From Desulfurococcales archaeon (GTDB lineage Archaea; Thermoproteota; Thermoprotei_A; Sulfolobales; Ignisphaeraceae), in assembly GCA_027037025.1 (NCBI GenBank), contig JALWBS010000099.1:1-23133 (forward strand): DNA of 23,133 nt, in the 5' to 3' direction. The notes under the pieces were generated by a model. The model ran no database searches, was not told the origin of the DNA, and saw nothing but the letters and a program-made list of their open reading frames with translations. Below, one piece after another: positions 1 to 7,177 of the stretch (position 1 is its first letter; every line of letters starts with the position of its first letter). A program made the position numbers and the translations under genes.

Positions 1-1012
1 TGTCGCTTCTCTTCACCCTTCTAACGGCTAGAATACCTTTCTTAGCTAGGTAGTGCTGAGCAACATCATCAATACCCTTCTGACAAATCACAACATTAGC
101 ACCAACACCAGCAATCTTCTCAACCATATCCCTAAGTATCTTAGCCTCTTCTTCTAGGAACGCTCTGATCTGCTCAGGTGACGTTATGTTTATCTTAGCC
201 GTTATATCAGGTTTCTCGATCTCTAGTGGGCAATCAAGTAAAGCAATCCTAGCACCCTCAACCCTCCTAGGCATAGCAGGATGAACAACCTCCTTATCAA
301 GAACAACGCCTCTCACAAGCATGGAGTCGAGTAAGCTACCTCCCTTCTTCTTCTCCACCTTAACCATGTCCAGCTTCACGTTGTAAGTACCATCAGGCCT
401 CTTCTCGGCGGCTATGAACGCAGCCTCTATGACCATATCCATCAGCTTCTCTAGCACATCCGGAGTCGATACGTATTTGCTAGCTAAAGTTGTTCGTAGA
501 ATCCTCTTCAGCTCGCTCTTGGTTTTCTCCTTCTCTTCGGGTTTCTCTATGTCTCCAACAGGTACCTTGACCGCCACCTCATCGATTATCTCGAGAGCTT
601 TCGCCATGGCCTTCCTGTAACCCTCGATGATGATCGTCGGATGAATGTTTTCGTCTAGTAGTCTCTCTGCTTTCTCGAGCAGAGCTCCCGCTAGTACGAC
701 GGCCGATGTTGTCCCGTCTCCGACCTCAGCATCAACAGCCTTTGCGGTCTCCACGAGTAGTTTAGCTGCTGGGTGCTGAACCTCCATTTCCTTCACTATC
801 GTCGCGCCATCGTTGGTCACCGTTATGTCGCCGAAGCTATCTACGAGCATCTTGTCTAGCCCCCTAGGACCAAGGCTCGTCTTGAGGATTTCAGCGAGCG
901 CACGAGCAGCTAGGATGTTAGCTCTCATCGCTTCACGTCCATGCGTCCTAGTCGTGCCCTCCTTAAGTATCAGTACTGGTATGCCATACATCGCCATAGC
1001 TAAGGCACCCAT
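1..1012 (-). CDS. Thermosome (group II chaperonin) subunit, N-terminal ~337 residues, 3' end cut by window edge
   Basis: ATP-driven folding chamber subunit of the archaeal cytosol. I translated it by hand from the reverse strand. It starts MGALAMAMYGIPVLILKEG, followed by the chaperonin signatures SLGPRGLDKMLVD, TNDGATI and GDGTTSAVVLAG, which form the equatorial nucleotide site, and then apical-domain sequence. About 337 codons are present of the roughly 550 usual, so the C-terminal part lies outside the left edge. The ATG at 1012 is favoured because a consensus TATA box lies centred about 25 bases upstream, which fits a leaderless transcript. Internal ATGs at residues 6 and 8 are possible starts. 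Only 7 bases separate it from the stop of the upstream gene. Which subunit type (alpha, beta or gamma) it is cannot be decided from this part. Confidence 0.96.
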   Translation of the reverse strand, partial: MGALAMAMYGIPVLILKEGTTRTHGREAMRANILAARALAEILKTSLGPRGLDKMLVDSFGDITVTNDGATIVKEMEVQHPAAKLLVETAKAVDAEVGDGTTSAVVLAGALLEKAERLLDENIHPTIIIEGYRKAMAKALEIIDEVAVKVPVGDIEKPEEKEKTKSELKRILRTTLASKYVSTPDVLEKLMDMVIEAAFIAAEKRPDGTYNVKLDMVKVEKKKGGSLLDSMLVRGVVLDKEVVHPAMPRRVEGARIALLDCPLEIEKPDITAKINITSPEQIRAFLEEEAKILRDMVEKIAGVGANVVICQKGIDDVAQHYLAKKGILAVRRVKRSD

Positions 1013-1019
1013 AGGGGTG

Positions 1020-1895
1020 TTATTCGGAGGTTCTATATAAACCTTGTTGGGACTTACGGAGCAAGTCGGTGCACGAGGGGCAGGGATCGGTGTTTGAATA
1101 AGCTAAGCACATGCTGCATCTAGTCGCGTTGGAAATCACGTAGGTCTGCAGCGCCTCAACGCTTTTCCTCGTAGAATAGAGTAGTTCGTGCGAACCGTGG
1201 GTAATCTCGTAGAACTGCTCGGTTATCAATTTCTCGTGAGGCTCTAAACTGTATGGAATGGAGAGATCCATTAACTCATCGAGTCCATGTAGATAGGAAA
1301 GAGCGGTTGCATCGAATAAAGTTACGAAGTAGAAAGGTCTTGCAATGAGTAGAGACCTCACCTTCTTCAATGGAAATGCTTCTGAGAATACGTGCTTCGC
1401 CGCTGTAGCGATGCCCATGAAGGCCAAAAGTGATAGCTCGTCTCTGAACAGCGGTGAGAACGCCACATCTAGCTCGTGTTTCTCGATAATGTCTCTCAAG
1501 ATGATCTCGTTTAGCTTCACGTACTCTACCAATGACAGAGCCTTAGGATCGTAGAGAAGGGAGTAGGGAACGAGTTTGCAGCCCTCTGAACGTAGAATGC
1601 GTAGAGTTTTCGAAACATTGTCTAGAGCGTGTTCAGGAACTAACGCTACGAGCCTTAAATCGAGAACCTTAGCAATTCTCAGAAGCACTTTGAGCATAGC
1701 GACGCACTGCGAGACCTTATCATACCTAACGAGGTAAGCAGCCCGCTGCCCGCGTTTAACTACGTTGTAAAGCGTTAAGTACTTCCTAACCTGTTTGTAC
1801 ACGCTGTTCTCTAAGCAATTAGCGCAAATCAGTTCTCCCGAAGCGAGTCTATAGTAACAAGCCTTCCTTCCACAATGCTCGCAGCGCACCGCCAT
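1020..1895 (-). CDS. TtcA/TtuA/Ncs6-like protein with two zinc fingers but no PP-loop
   Basis: 291 residues. The N-terminus has a C-x2-C...C-x2-C finger (C5, C8, C24, C27) in the context CGRKACYYR...GELIC, and the C-terminus has a second one (C260, C263, C272, C275). Both are laid out as in tRNA-uridine 2-thiolases of the TtuA/Ncs6 (Ctu1) family. After the first finger, the stretch VVKRGQRAAYLVRYDKVS (residues 45-62) lies where the family has KKGDKIAVAVSGGKDS, but the ATP-binding SGGKDS motif is replaced by VRYDKV. The usual GHNLDDEA motif seems replaced by SPLFRDEL, and the central iron-sulfur cysteines are missing. I therefore infer a relic or regulatory paralogue that cannot adenylate tRNA by itself. 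It starts at an ATG, 48 bases after the upstream gene, with no clear SD or TATA, so it is probably cotranscribed. Family assignment rests on motif order by eye. Confidence 0.65.
   Translation of the reverse strand: MAVRCEHCGRKACYYRLASGELICANCLENSVYKQVRKYLTLYNVVKRGQRAAYLVRYDKVSQCVAMLKVLLRIAKVLDLRLVALVPEHALDNVSKTLRILRSEGCKLVPYSLLYDPKALSLVEYVKLNEIILRDIIEKHELDVAFSPLFRDELSLLAFMGIATAAKHVFSEAFPLKKVRSLLIARPFYFVTLFDATALSYLHGLDELMDLSIPYSLEPHEKLITEQFYEITHGSHELLYSTRKSVEALQTYVISNATRCSMCLAYSNTDPCPSCTDLLRKSQQGLYRTSE
1032..1044 (-). promoter_or_regulatory. TATA box (and BRE-like AAGG) of the thermosome gene
   Basis: Minus strand reads AAGGTTTATATAGA. The TTTATATA core (1041 down to 1034) is centred about 26 bases before the ATG at 1012, the spacing expected for leaderless transcription in crenarchaea. 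The box lies between the stop of the upstream gene (1020) and its last codons, so promoter and coding sequence overlap. Confidence 0.75.
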
Positions 1896-1943
1896 GAGTT
1901 AACCCAGCGCTGAATACTTGTGACAGGGGGGCTTCGTTGATTA

Positions 1944-2282
1944 CTAGAACAGAGTTTTGATGCTATGCCTCTTCAAAACGTCCTTGATTCCACGTCTGAG
2001 CGCTTCGTAATCCACGTCCTGTCTCCAGAAGATGCCGTGCTGTTCGAATACGAGGTTAGAGTCTAGATACATCCTTATGAGAACCTCCTTCACGTTTTCG
2101 TCGAGATCTGTGGAGCTAACAATGCCAGCTCTTATGAGGTCACGGCTTCGTTCTTCTAGCTTCCCCAGTATCCTTCTCACATAGTTCTTCGACAGATCAT
2201 CCCCTGCTATAGCTACCACGGCTATGCGGTTCTTCCTTATGAACCTCTCTAAATCTTCTCTCGAACCAAGCTCCTCAACCAT
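1944..2282 (-). CDS. Small protein, possibly thioredoxin-like fold without cysteines
   Basis: 112 residues with alternating helix and strand pattern (KNRIAVVAIAGDD, then a helix, then RAGIVSSTDLDENVKEVLIRMYLDS, then a short strand FEQHGIF). This resembles the order of a thioredoxin fold, but there is no CxxC motif and no cysteine at all, so a redox role is not supported. The ATG at 2282 has a purine-rich SD (GGAGGG) about 6 bases before it. It overlaps the end of the RS-rich gene upstream by 8 bases, so the two are translationally coupled. I do not recognise the family; the fold suggestion is tentative. Confidence 0.7.
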   Translation of the reverse strand: MVEELGSREDLERFIRKNRIAVVAIAGDDLSKNYVRRILGKLEERSRDLIRAGIVSSTDLDENVKEVLIRMYLDSNLVFEQHGIFWRQDVDYEALRRGIKDVLKRHSIKTLF

Positions 2283-3099
2283 TGCTCTCCCTCCTCGTAA
2301 GCAACTGCTTCAACAAGCTCTTTTCTCTAGATGTGAGCACTATCTCGATATCCAAGGGGTGCCTCTCTGCGTTAGGAGCCTTTAGCCCGAGGCTTGTGAG
2401 TAGCACGTAGCCGTAGTTGATGGCTGTCTTCACCTCGTCCGGCGTAGCGGTGAGGGCAAAGTCTTTAAGGAGCTCATCAAAGTTGATGTACTTCTTAAGC
2501 TCTTCCTCCGTCACTATGGAGCCGCAGACCAGACATGATAGGTCAGGCATCAGCGAGTCGAAGCCGCAGCGAGGGCATTTCACAGGTAGTGGGGGGCCTC
2601 GGATCTTTACCCATGCCTGTGCCCAAGCCGCTCTAAGCCTATCCAATAAGTCGTGCCTACCCCTATCAACGCATTCACGATATAGCCTAGGTGCGTAAGC
2701 CACGACATTGTCGCCTATGTTATTAACCACGAACTCGAGTAAGGACTCGTCAAGCTTTTCACGTAGTTCCAGTATGTGCGCCGCGATTATGGGCATTAGA
2801 TGCTCGAGGTTACGGTGAAACCTCCTCACTATGGTATCGATGTTTATAGTGCTGGCATCGCCTCGCAAGAGATCAACTATCTTCGTGAGTATCGCTCGCA
2901 TCTCATCGTGCGATAGATTGAGTACGTCCAGCCCCATTCTCGAAGCAAGTTCGTCGACCCTCGAAGAGACCCATCGATCCGTATCCACTCTATATCTTCG
3001 ACTCCTAGACCTGGTAGTGGAGCTCGATGAACTGGATTGAGTTTGCTGAGTGCGGGAAGCGCTTCTTGACCTCGATCTAGAGCTGCGCCTTCTAGCCAC
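2275..3099 (-). CDS. RS-rich N-terminus plus zinc-ribbon protein, unknown function
   Basis: 274 residues. Residues 1-38 are almost only Arg, Ser, Thr and Gln, with repeated RS dipeptides (for example SSRSRSRSASR), a very basic disordered tail. A helical region (about 45-160) follows, then a four-Cys zinc ribbon (C175, C178, C189, C192; CPRCG...CLVCG) and a helical C-terminus. The combination suggests a nucleic-acid-binding protein, but no family is recognised. The GTG start is chosen because it opens the RS tail and follows a GGGGTG SD about 10 bases upstream. A TATA-like CTATAAG lies about 40 bases before the start. The last 8 bases overlap the next gene. Function unknown. Confidence 0.75.
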   Translation of the reverse strand: MARRRSSRSRSRSASRTQQTQSSSSSSTTRSRSRRYRVDTDRWVSSRVDELASRMGLDVLNLSHDEMRAILTKIVDLLRGDASTINIDTIVRRFHRNLEHLMPIIAAHILELREKLDESLLEFVVNNIGDNVVAYAPRLYRECVDRGRHDLLDRLRAAWAQAWVKIRGPPLPVKCPRCGFDSLMPDLSCLVCGSIVTEEELKKYINFDELLKDFALTATPDEVKTAINYGYVLLTSLGLKAPNAERHPLDIEIVLTSREKSLLKQLLTRRESNG

Positions 3100-3133
3100 T
3101 CTCTACAACACCCCTTCATGTTCTTCAGCTCAG

Positions 3134-3145
3134 AGCTTATAGAAG
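3134..3145 (-). promoter_or_regulatory. Probable TATA box of the RS-rich zinc-ribbon operon
   Basis: Minus strand reads TTCTATAAGCTC in the 49-base gap after the stop of the gene ending at 3149. Initiation about 26 bases downstream would give a leader of roughly 14 bases before the GTG at 3099, containing the GGGGTG SD. Confidence 0.45.
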
Positions 3146-3148
3146 GTC

Positions 3149-3991
3149 TTACCCAACGTGGATAGCTACTCTAAGTGGATTGTGTGGATCCAGAGGTATC
3201 CTAACGCAACGTGTCGAAACGCTGAACCGGGCCTCGCCGATTTCCAGGTATTGAATCCTTCCCCGATTTAAGCATATGAATGCATTGATCGGTTCGAAGC
3301 ATAGGTTCCACAGCTCGATATTGAACAGGTTCTCGTTCTGAGCCTTGCATGATAGCACCATCGTGCAGGGATCACGGATTTTGATTGGGAGCGTGCATGG
3401 GTGTAGCGCTTGGTATAGTGCTCGGAGTAGAATATTGTATGGGTGCGTAGTGGACACGATCATGGCGGTCCTCGGCGTTAACCTCATCGTGCATAAGTGT
3501 CTGGTAAGGTGCTCAACGATGCAAGGTCTTGAAAACGCTAGGGCTAGGAATTGCACTCTCTTCGTTTCGGAGCGCAGATTCAGCGATACAACGCCAGCCA
3601 AAGGAGTTCCAATAATCCTACCTTTAACGGCTCTAACCACGATGACTTCGCCCACGTCTAGAGGAGTGGACACGAACAAACGCGCCTCATCAAGTACCCG
3701 GATCAACATCGTAGACGAGCCGGTGAGAAGCCTAACAGTTCCCTGAATACTTATATACCAGCTCCCTAACTCGATCTTCGCATTGCGAAGGGATCTTCCT
3801 TCAGTGAGACCAATCGCTGATTCAACCATCGAGGAGTACAGATAGATGTTGTGTAGATCTCTACATAGCTCCCTATCGTTAAACCATGTCAGAGGGTCAG
3901 CTCGCGGTAATGTCTTCACCTTAATCCGAAGGGGGCAAGTCTCTTCATCCCCCATTGAGTAAGTGCAATCAGCGGCTACCAATGTCATCAC
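3149..3991 (-). CDS. Hypothetical Cys-rich protein
   Basis: 280 residues, no family recognised. The sequence is mostly predicted strand (WYISIQGTVRLL, TMLIRVLDEARLF, GEVIVVRAVKGRIIGTPLAG) and holds about a dozen cysteines that do not form regular CxxC pairs. No signal peptide or membrane helix is evident. It could start at GTG 3991 or at the ATG codon immediately after it. A TATA-like AGAATATAAC (about 4040-4050, minus strand) would give a leader of about 27 bases. A 133-residue open frame on the plus strand (3345-3746) lies inside it; I prefer the minus frame because it is more than twice as long and lies in line with the same-strand genes after it. Confidence that it is a gene is moderate. 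Confidence 0.55.
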   Translation of the reverse strand: MMTLVAADCTYSMGDEETCPLRIKVKTLPRADPLTWFNDRELCRDLHNIYLYSSMVESAIGLTEGRSLRNAKIELGSWYISIQGTVRLLTGSSTMLIRVLDEARLFVSTPLDVGEVIVVRAVKGRIIGTPLAGVVSLNLRSETKRVQFLALAFSRPCIVEHLTRHLCTMRLTPRTAMIVSTTHPYNILLRALYQALHPCTLPIKIRDPCTMVLSCKAQNENLFNIELWNLCFEPINAFICLNRGRIQYLEIGEARFSVSTRCVRIPLDPHNPLRVAIHVG

Positions 3992-4092
3992 TTATCAGCA
4001 TCGGCCAAGCTCTTCATCTGAGCACGTGTTCCTCGGCCGAGTTATATTCTTAATGCTTAAATCTTCATTAAGTTAAGCCTATACACGTCAAG

Positions 4093-5319
4093 GTGAGTGC
4101 ATTGCTCGTGAACCAAAAGATCAAGGAAGTCGTTACTAAGCTGGGCGGAGAGAAGGCGTTTCTGTACCTAGCTAAAGCTAAGGAGCTTGCTGCGAAAGGC
4201 AAGAGCATCATATCGTTCGGAGTAGGTCAACCCGATATCCCTACGTTTGACAACATATGTGAAGCAGCTAAGAAAGCGATAGACGAGAAGTTCACGGGCT
4301 ATACGGAGACTGCTGGGATACTGCCGCTCAGAGAAGCCATAGCTAAGTACCTCAACGAACGTTACGGATCCAATGTCAAACCTAACGAGATCGTGGTTAC
4401 CACCGGGGCGAAAACAGCGGTGTTCCTAGCGATAGCGGCGTTCATCGGGCACGGTGACGAGGTGATAATCCACGATCCCTACTACCCTGCATATGCCGAG
4501 GTCACGAAGTTATTCGGTGGTAAACCTATCTACGTTCCTCTGCGCTTCGATGAGGAACAGGGATTCAGATTGGATCTCAAGGAAATTGAGAAGAGGGTGA
4601 GCGATAAAACGAAGATGATAGTTCTAAACAACCCGCATAACCCAACGGGAGCAATATTCGAGAAGAAAGAGGTGGAGAAGTTACTTGAGATAGCTCGGGA
4701 TCACAAACTCTTGGTGTTAGTCGACGAGATATACGATAACTTCGTGTATGAGGAAGGAGAGTTCCACAGCGTTCTCGAGATCGAGCCTGATTGGAGGAAC
4801 TACATTCTGTACGTTAACGGGTTCAGCAAGACGTTCTCTATGACGGGGTGGCGCTTAGGCTACTTAGTGGTTAGCGAAAGCATTGCAGAGCCCATTAAGA
4901 GGCTTGCCACCAACGTCTACAGCTGTGCTCCAAGTATTTCGCAGAAAGCTGGTGTTGAGGCAATGACTAACCCAAGGTCGTGGGAAGAAGCCAAGAAGAT
5001 GGTTGAGCTATTCAAGAGGCGTAGAGACGTAATGTACGAGGAGCTTAGAAAAGTTCCAGGATTCGAGGTTTGGAAGAGTAAAGGAGCATTCTACATGTAT
5101 CCTCGAGTAAAGAGTGCTTTGGATAAGCTTGGTATGGATGTAGAGACCTTCACTATGTGGTTGTTAGAAGAACACGGGGTTGTGATACTACCTGGAACTG
5201 GGTTCTCAGAAAGCGAGATGGGGAAGCACTACGTTAGACTGAGCTTCGCGGTCTCCGAGGATAAGATCGTTGCTGGAATAGAAAGATTGAGGAGAGCTAT
5301 CGAGGAAAGAATCAAGTAA
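4093..5319 (+). CDS. Aspartate aminotransferase-like PLP enzyme (class I fold)
   Basis: 408 residues, the normal length for archaeal class I aminotransferases, which move amino groups between amino acids and 2-oxoacids such as 2-oxoglutarate. Visible motifs: SFGVGQPDIPT near the N-terminus; a TGAKTAV cofactor-phosphate loop; NNPHNPTG (179-186) with the Asn that contacts the PLP ring; VDEIYDNF with Asp211 and Tyr214; the Schiff-base lysine K246 in FSKTFSMTGWRLGY with phosphate-binding Arg254; and a C-terminal HYVRLSFA carrying the substrate-carboxylate Arg. The start is GTG. A CTTAAATC box at about 4056-4063 fits as TATA for a leader of a few bases. The exact substrate (Asp, aromatic, Ala) cannot be told. 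The next frame follows directly after its TAA. Confidence 0.92.
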   Translation: MSALLVNQKIKEVVTKLGGEKAFLYLAKAKELAAKGKSIISFGVGQPDIPTFDNICEAAKKAIDEKFTGYTETAGILPLREAIAKYLNERYGSNVKPNEIVVTTGAKTAVFLAIAAFIGHGDEVIIHDPYYPAYAEVTKLFGGKPIYVPLRFDEEQGFRLDLKEIEKRVSDKTKMIVLNNPHNPTGAIFEKKEVEKLLEIARDHKLLVLVDEIYDNFVYEEGEFHSVLEIEPDWRNYILYVNGFSKTFSMTGWRLGYLVVSESIAEPIKRLATNVYSCAPSISQKAGVEAMTNPRSWEEAKKMVELFKRRRDVMYEELRKVPGFEVWKSKGAFYMYPRVKSALDKLGMDVETFTMWLLEEHGVVILPGTGFSESEMGKHYVRLSFAVSEDKIVAGIERLRRAIEERIK

Positions 5320-5394
5320 TTGTGTGCAATAGTTAGCAAGGGAAAGGAGAACAGTTTTGAGAACGCACCGCGCATTAATAGCTGGGTACTGAGA

Positions 5395-6159
5395 TTGAAA
5401 ACAATATTTTTGAAGATCGACGATGACACGTATCGGAAGCTCGAGGAGTTAGCTCGTAAGCACGGGCTTCTAAGCGCTAGTGAAGCGGCTAAGATCATCA
5501 TCGCTAGAGCGGTTAAAGGTGAAGAGGAGGGAAGGGGGATCGAAGCTTCCGTAGGTGACCATACTAAGAGGGCTCAATCGGTTGCGGAGAAGTTGATTGC
5601 TATAGTCGAGAGAAGATTGCTTGACAAAATAAATCCGTTTACGTCTAAGGTAGATGAAATAGCTCGTAGGCTCGCTATGGTTATAGAGCGATTGGAAGCC
5701 GTTGAGGATAAGATCAGCGATATCGAGCGTAGAGTGAAGGAGTTGGAGAGCACCGTCATCCATAGGCAAGCATCGATGATTGAAAAACCTAGGTTAACTC
5801 ATCTCGAAGAGACAGAGAAGAAAGAAGGTGCGAAGAGGAGGAGCATCTTAGAGATATTGCGTGATCAGGGGATATTATTCGAGAGCGATATAGCTAATAG
5901 GATACGGGATAGAGACCGGTTCTTCGCGAAGCTCAAGAGGTTAGGCGCTGTAGTGCTAGAGCTTAAGAATGAGCGTGTAGCGATTGATCCAGATTTCTGG
6001 AACCGATTCGTCGAGAAGGTGCAGAGCATATCAACCTCCATCGAGGATGAGATAGCGGGTTTATTGGATGAGAAAGAGATGAGGCTCTTCAAAGCGCTCA
6101 AGGAATCTGCGCTTATATACTTCGACAGAACGTCTAATCGATGGAGATTGTTGATATGA
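5395..6159 (+). CDS. Ribbon-helix-helix / coiled-coil / winged-helix-like DNA-binding protein
   Basis: 254 residues from the TTG at 5395. Residues 1-43 (KTIFLKIDDDTYRKLEELAR...SASEAAKIIIARAV) match the strand-helix-helix pattern of CopG/Arc-type domains. A charged heptad-like coiled coil (about 60-125) follows, then a C-terminal block (about 145-205; RSILEILRDQGILFESDIANRI...) that reads like a winged helix. I infer a dimeric, perhaps bridging, DNA-binding protein. The frame is open back to a TTG at 5320, right after the aminotransferase stop. I chose 5395 because the domain starts there, but neither start has a strong SD. The TGA stop lies inside the C box of the following sRNA, and a TATA box for that sRNA sits within this gene's last codons. 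Confidence 0.75.
   Translation: MKTIFLKIDDDTYRKLEELARKHGLLSASEAAKIIIARAVKGEEEGRGIEASVGDHTKRAQSVAEKLIAIVERRLLDKINPFTSKVDEIARRLAMVIERLEAVEDKISDIERRVKELESTVIHRQASMIEKPRLTHLEETEKKEGAKRRSILEILRDQGILFESDIANRIRDRDRFFAKLKRLGAVVLELKNERVAIDPDFWNRFVEKVQSISTSIEDEIAGLLDEKEMRLFKALKESALIYFDRTSNRWRLLI
6111..6121 (+). promoter_or_regulatory. TATA box inside the 3' end of the RHH gene, probably for the C/D sRNA
   Basis: GCTTATATACT is a near-consensus archaeal TATA box. Initiation about 26 bases downstream would fall near 6142, a few bases before the sRNA C box at 6156. It encodes ALIYF codons of the upstream protein, so it may be coincidental. Confidence 0.5.
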
Positions 6160-6210
6160 TGATGCTCAGCCGCTTCTGACCAAATGATGATAGAATCCCC
6201 GTCTGATTTA
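6152..6210 (+). ncRNA. Box C/D guide sRNA (2'-O-methylation guide)
   Basis: All four boxes are present with textbook spacing. C box ATGATGA (6156-6162), 13-base guide TGCTCAGCCGCTT (6163-6175), D' box CTGA (6176-6179), 4-base spacer, C' box ATGATGA (6184-6190), 12-base guide TAGAATCCCCGT (6191-6202), D box CTGA (6203-6206). The core is 51 bases, typical of archaeal C/D sRNAs that assemble with L7Ae, Nop5 and fibrillarin. By the N+5 rule each guide would direct methylation of a G: one in AAGCGGCUGAGCA and one in ACGGGGAUUCUA. I could not identify the target RNAs. The C box includes the TGA stop of the upstream gene, and the D box ends one base before the convergent gene. The 5' and 3' ends are estimates. 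Confidence 0.85.
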
Positions 6211-6720
6211 GCAGCGGAGGCGATGCTCTTTGATGCAGAGCTCCATATCTGGAATCACGTGGGTTATGATGGACTTCACCACTCCATTCACCTCTTTCAG
6301 CAAGCTCCTCTTATCTAGGGCATCGCTTTCGTCTCGTATGTTAACTTCACCTCTATAATTGTTTACGCGGAACCTTACAATGTTGCCTTCGATCTCGAGT
6401 TCTCTAGCGTTGTACGTAACCCTGAGCCTTGATCCATCGTAGAGAAGAGTTATCCTGGGCTCGAGCTTAACTAATGATACCACGGTACCGTGCTCCGTGA
6501 GAAACCAGCGATGGCATAACCTGTGCTTGTTAGGCAAGTTCTTCTCTATGCAGTACGCTAAGCCCAGGAACTTCTTTATCAGTGCTATTGTGGACTGCAA
6601 ATCCGATACTAGATCCCTATAGGCTTTGCTAACCTTCTCACTTCTAGCCATTGACTTTATCAAAGATAGTAGCGATTGATTTATGGAAGTGACGTAGCTT
6701 AGCGCCCTCTCTAACGCCAT
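6208..6720 (-). CDS. Hypothetical helical/beta protein
   Basis: 170 residues from the ATG at 6720. The first 60 or so residues are helical (MALERALSYVTSINQSLLSLIKSM...), followed by a Cys-containing linker and a strand-rich half (TVVSLVKLEPRITLLYDGSRLRV..., GNIVRFRVNN). No family is recognised. The frame is open upstream to a GTG at 6744, but the ATG at 6720 has a GGTGG SD about 7 bases before it, so I prefer the shorter form. It lies 31 bases downstream of the zinc-finger gene and probably shares its transcript. Its stop comes one base after the D box of the C/D sRNA on the other strand, so the two convergent transcripts probably overlap. Confidence 0.65.
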   Translation of the reverse strand: MALERALSYVTSINQSLLSLIKSMARSEKVSKAYRDLVSDLQSTIALIKKFLGLAYCIEKNLPNKHRLCHRWFLTEHGTVVSLVKLEPRITLLYDGSRLRVTYNARELEIEGNIVRFRVNNYRGEVNIRDESDALDKRSLLKEVNGVVKSIITHVIPDMELCIKEHRLRC

Positions 6721-6751
6721 GGGGTCTCCACCATGGGTTCTCACGCTGTTT

Positions 6752-7177
6752 CTATAAGCAACTCGTTATAAGTTTAGTGCCTTTCGAGATCAAGCACAGA
6801 AAGCAAACCCTCCTAACTCCATCGAGATCGATGGAGCATTTGCTGCAGACAAGCCTTCCACATAGAGAGCATCGAGACACCGATAGATTTCGATTGCATA
6901 CGTTGCAGAGAGCGTCTCTACACACTACACACATACCTAGCAGTTCATCGTAATCCTTATCGCAAACCCTTCTTCCGCATACCACGCAGAGATGCTTCGC
7001 ATAGTTGTATTCGCATAGCTCGCAACGCTGATTGAACGCTAGGCTAAAAGTCTTCTCTAAGCTAGGTGGTGTGGGGGATGACCTAAGGGACGTAGCTGAC
7101 GTAGTGATGTAAGGTGGAGCGACGGGGACCCCTCGAGATAAAGTTGGGAAGTGTGTGGTCAAAGCTCTAGAACCCAC
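6752..7177 (-). CDS. Multi-CxxC zinc-finger protein with an internal repeat
   Basis: 141 residues. The first 45 are rich in Ser, Thr and Pro and look disordered. The rest holds seven CxxC pairs (CELC, CVVC, CVVC, CNVC, CSLC, CSKC, CFLC). Two units share the pattern CxxCGRxVCxK(D/C)...CxxC (CVVCGRRVCDKD...CVVC and CSLCGRLVCSKC...CFLC), which suggests duplicated treble-clef or B-box-like fingers. The family is unknown; it may mediate protein or nucleic-acid contacts. It starts at a GTG overlapping the end of cysS by 19 bases. A TTG overlapping the cysS stop (TTGA, 7162-7160) is an alternative start. Either way it is coupled to cysS. Confidence 0.7.
   Translation of the reverse strand: MGSRALTTHFPTLSRGVPVAPPYITTSATSLRSSPTPPSLEKTFSLAFNQRCELCEYNYAKHLCVVCGRRVCDKDYDELLGMCVVCRDALCNVCNRNLSVSRCSLCGRLVCSKCSIDLDGVRRVCFLCLISKGTKLITSCL

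Noticed and set aside
3345..3746. Open frame of 133 codons on the plus strand
   Set aside because: It lies wholly inside the longer minus-strand gene and has no recognisable motif or SD; treated as a shadow.
3969..3991. GTGATGA followed after 12 bases by CTGA on the minus strand, like the first half of a C/D sRNA
   Set aside because: There is no C' box after the CTGA and no second D box, and the bases are the start (GTG ATG ...) of the gene at 3149-3991.
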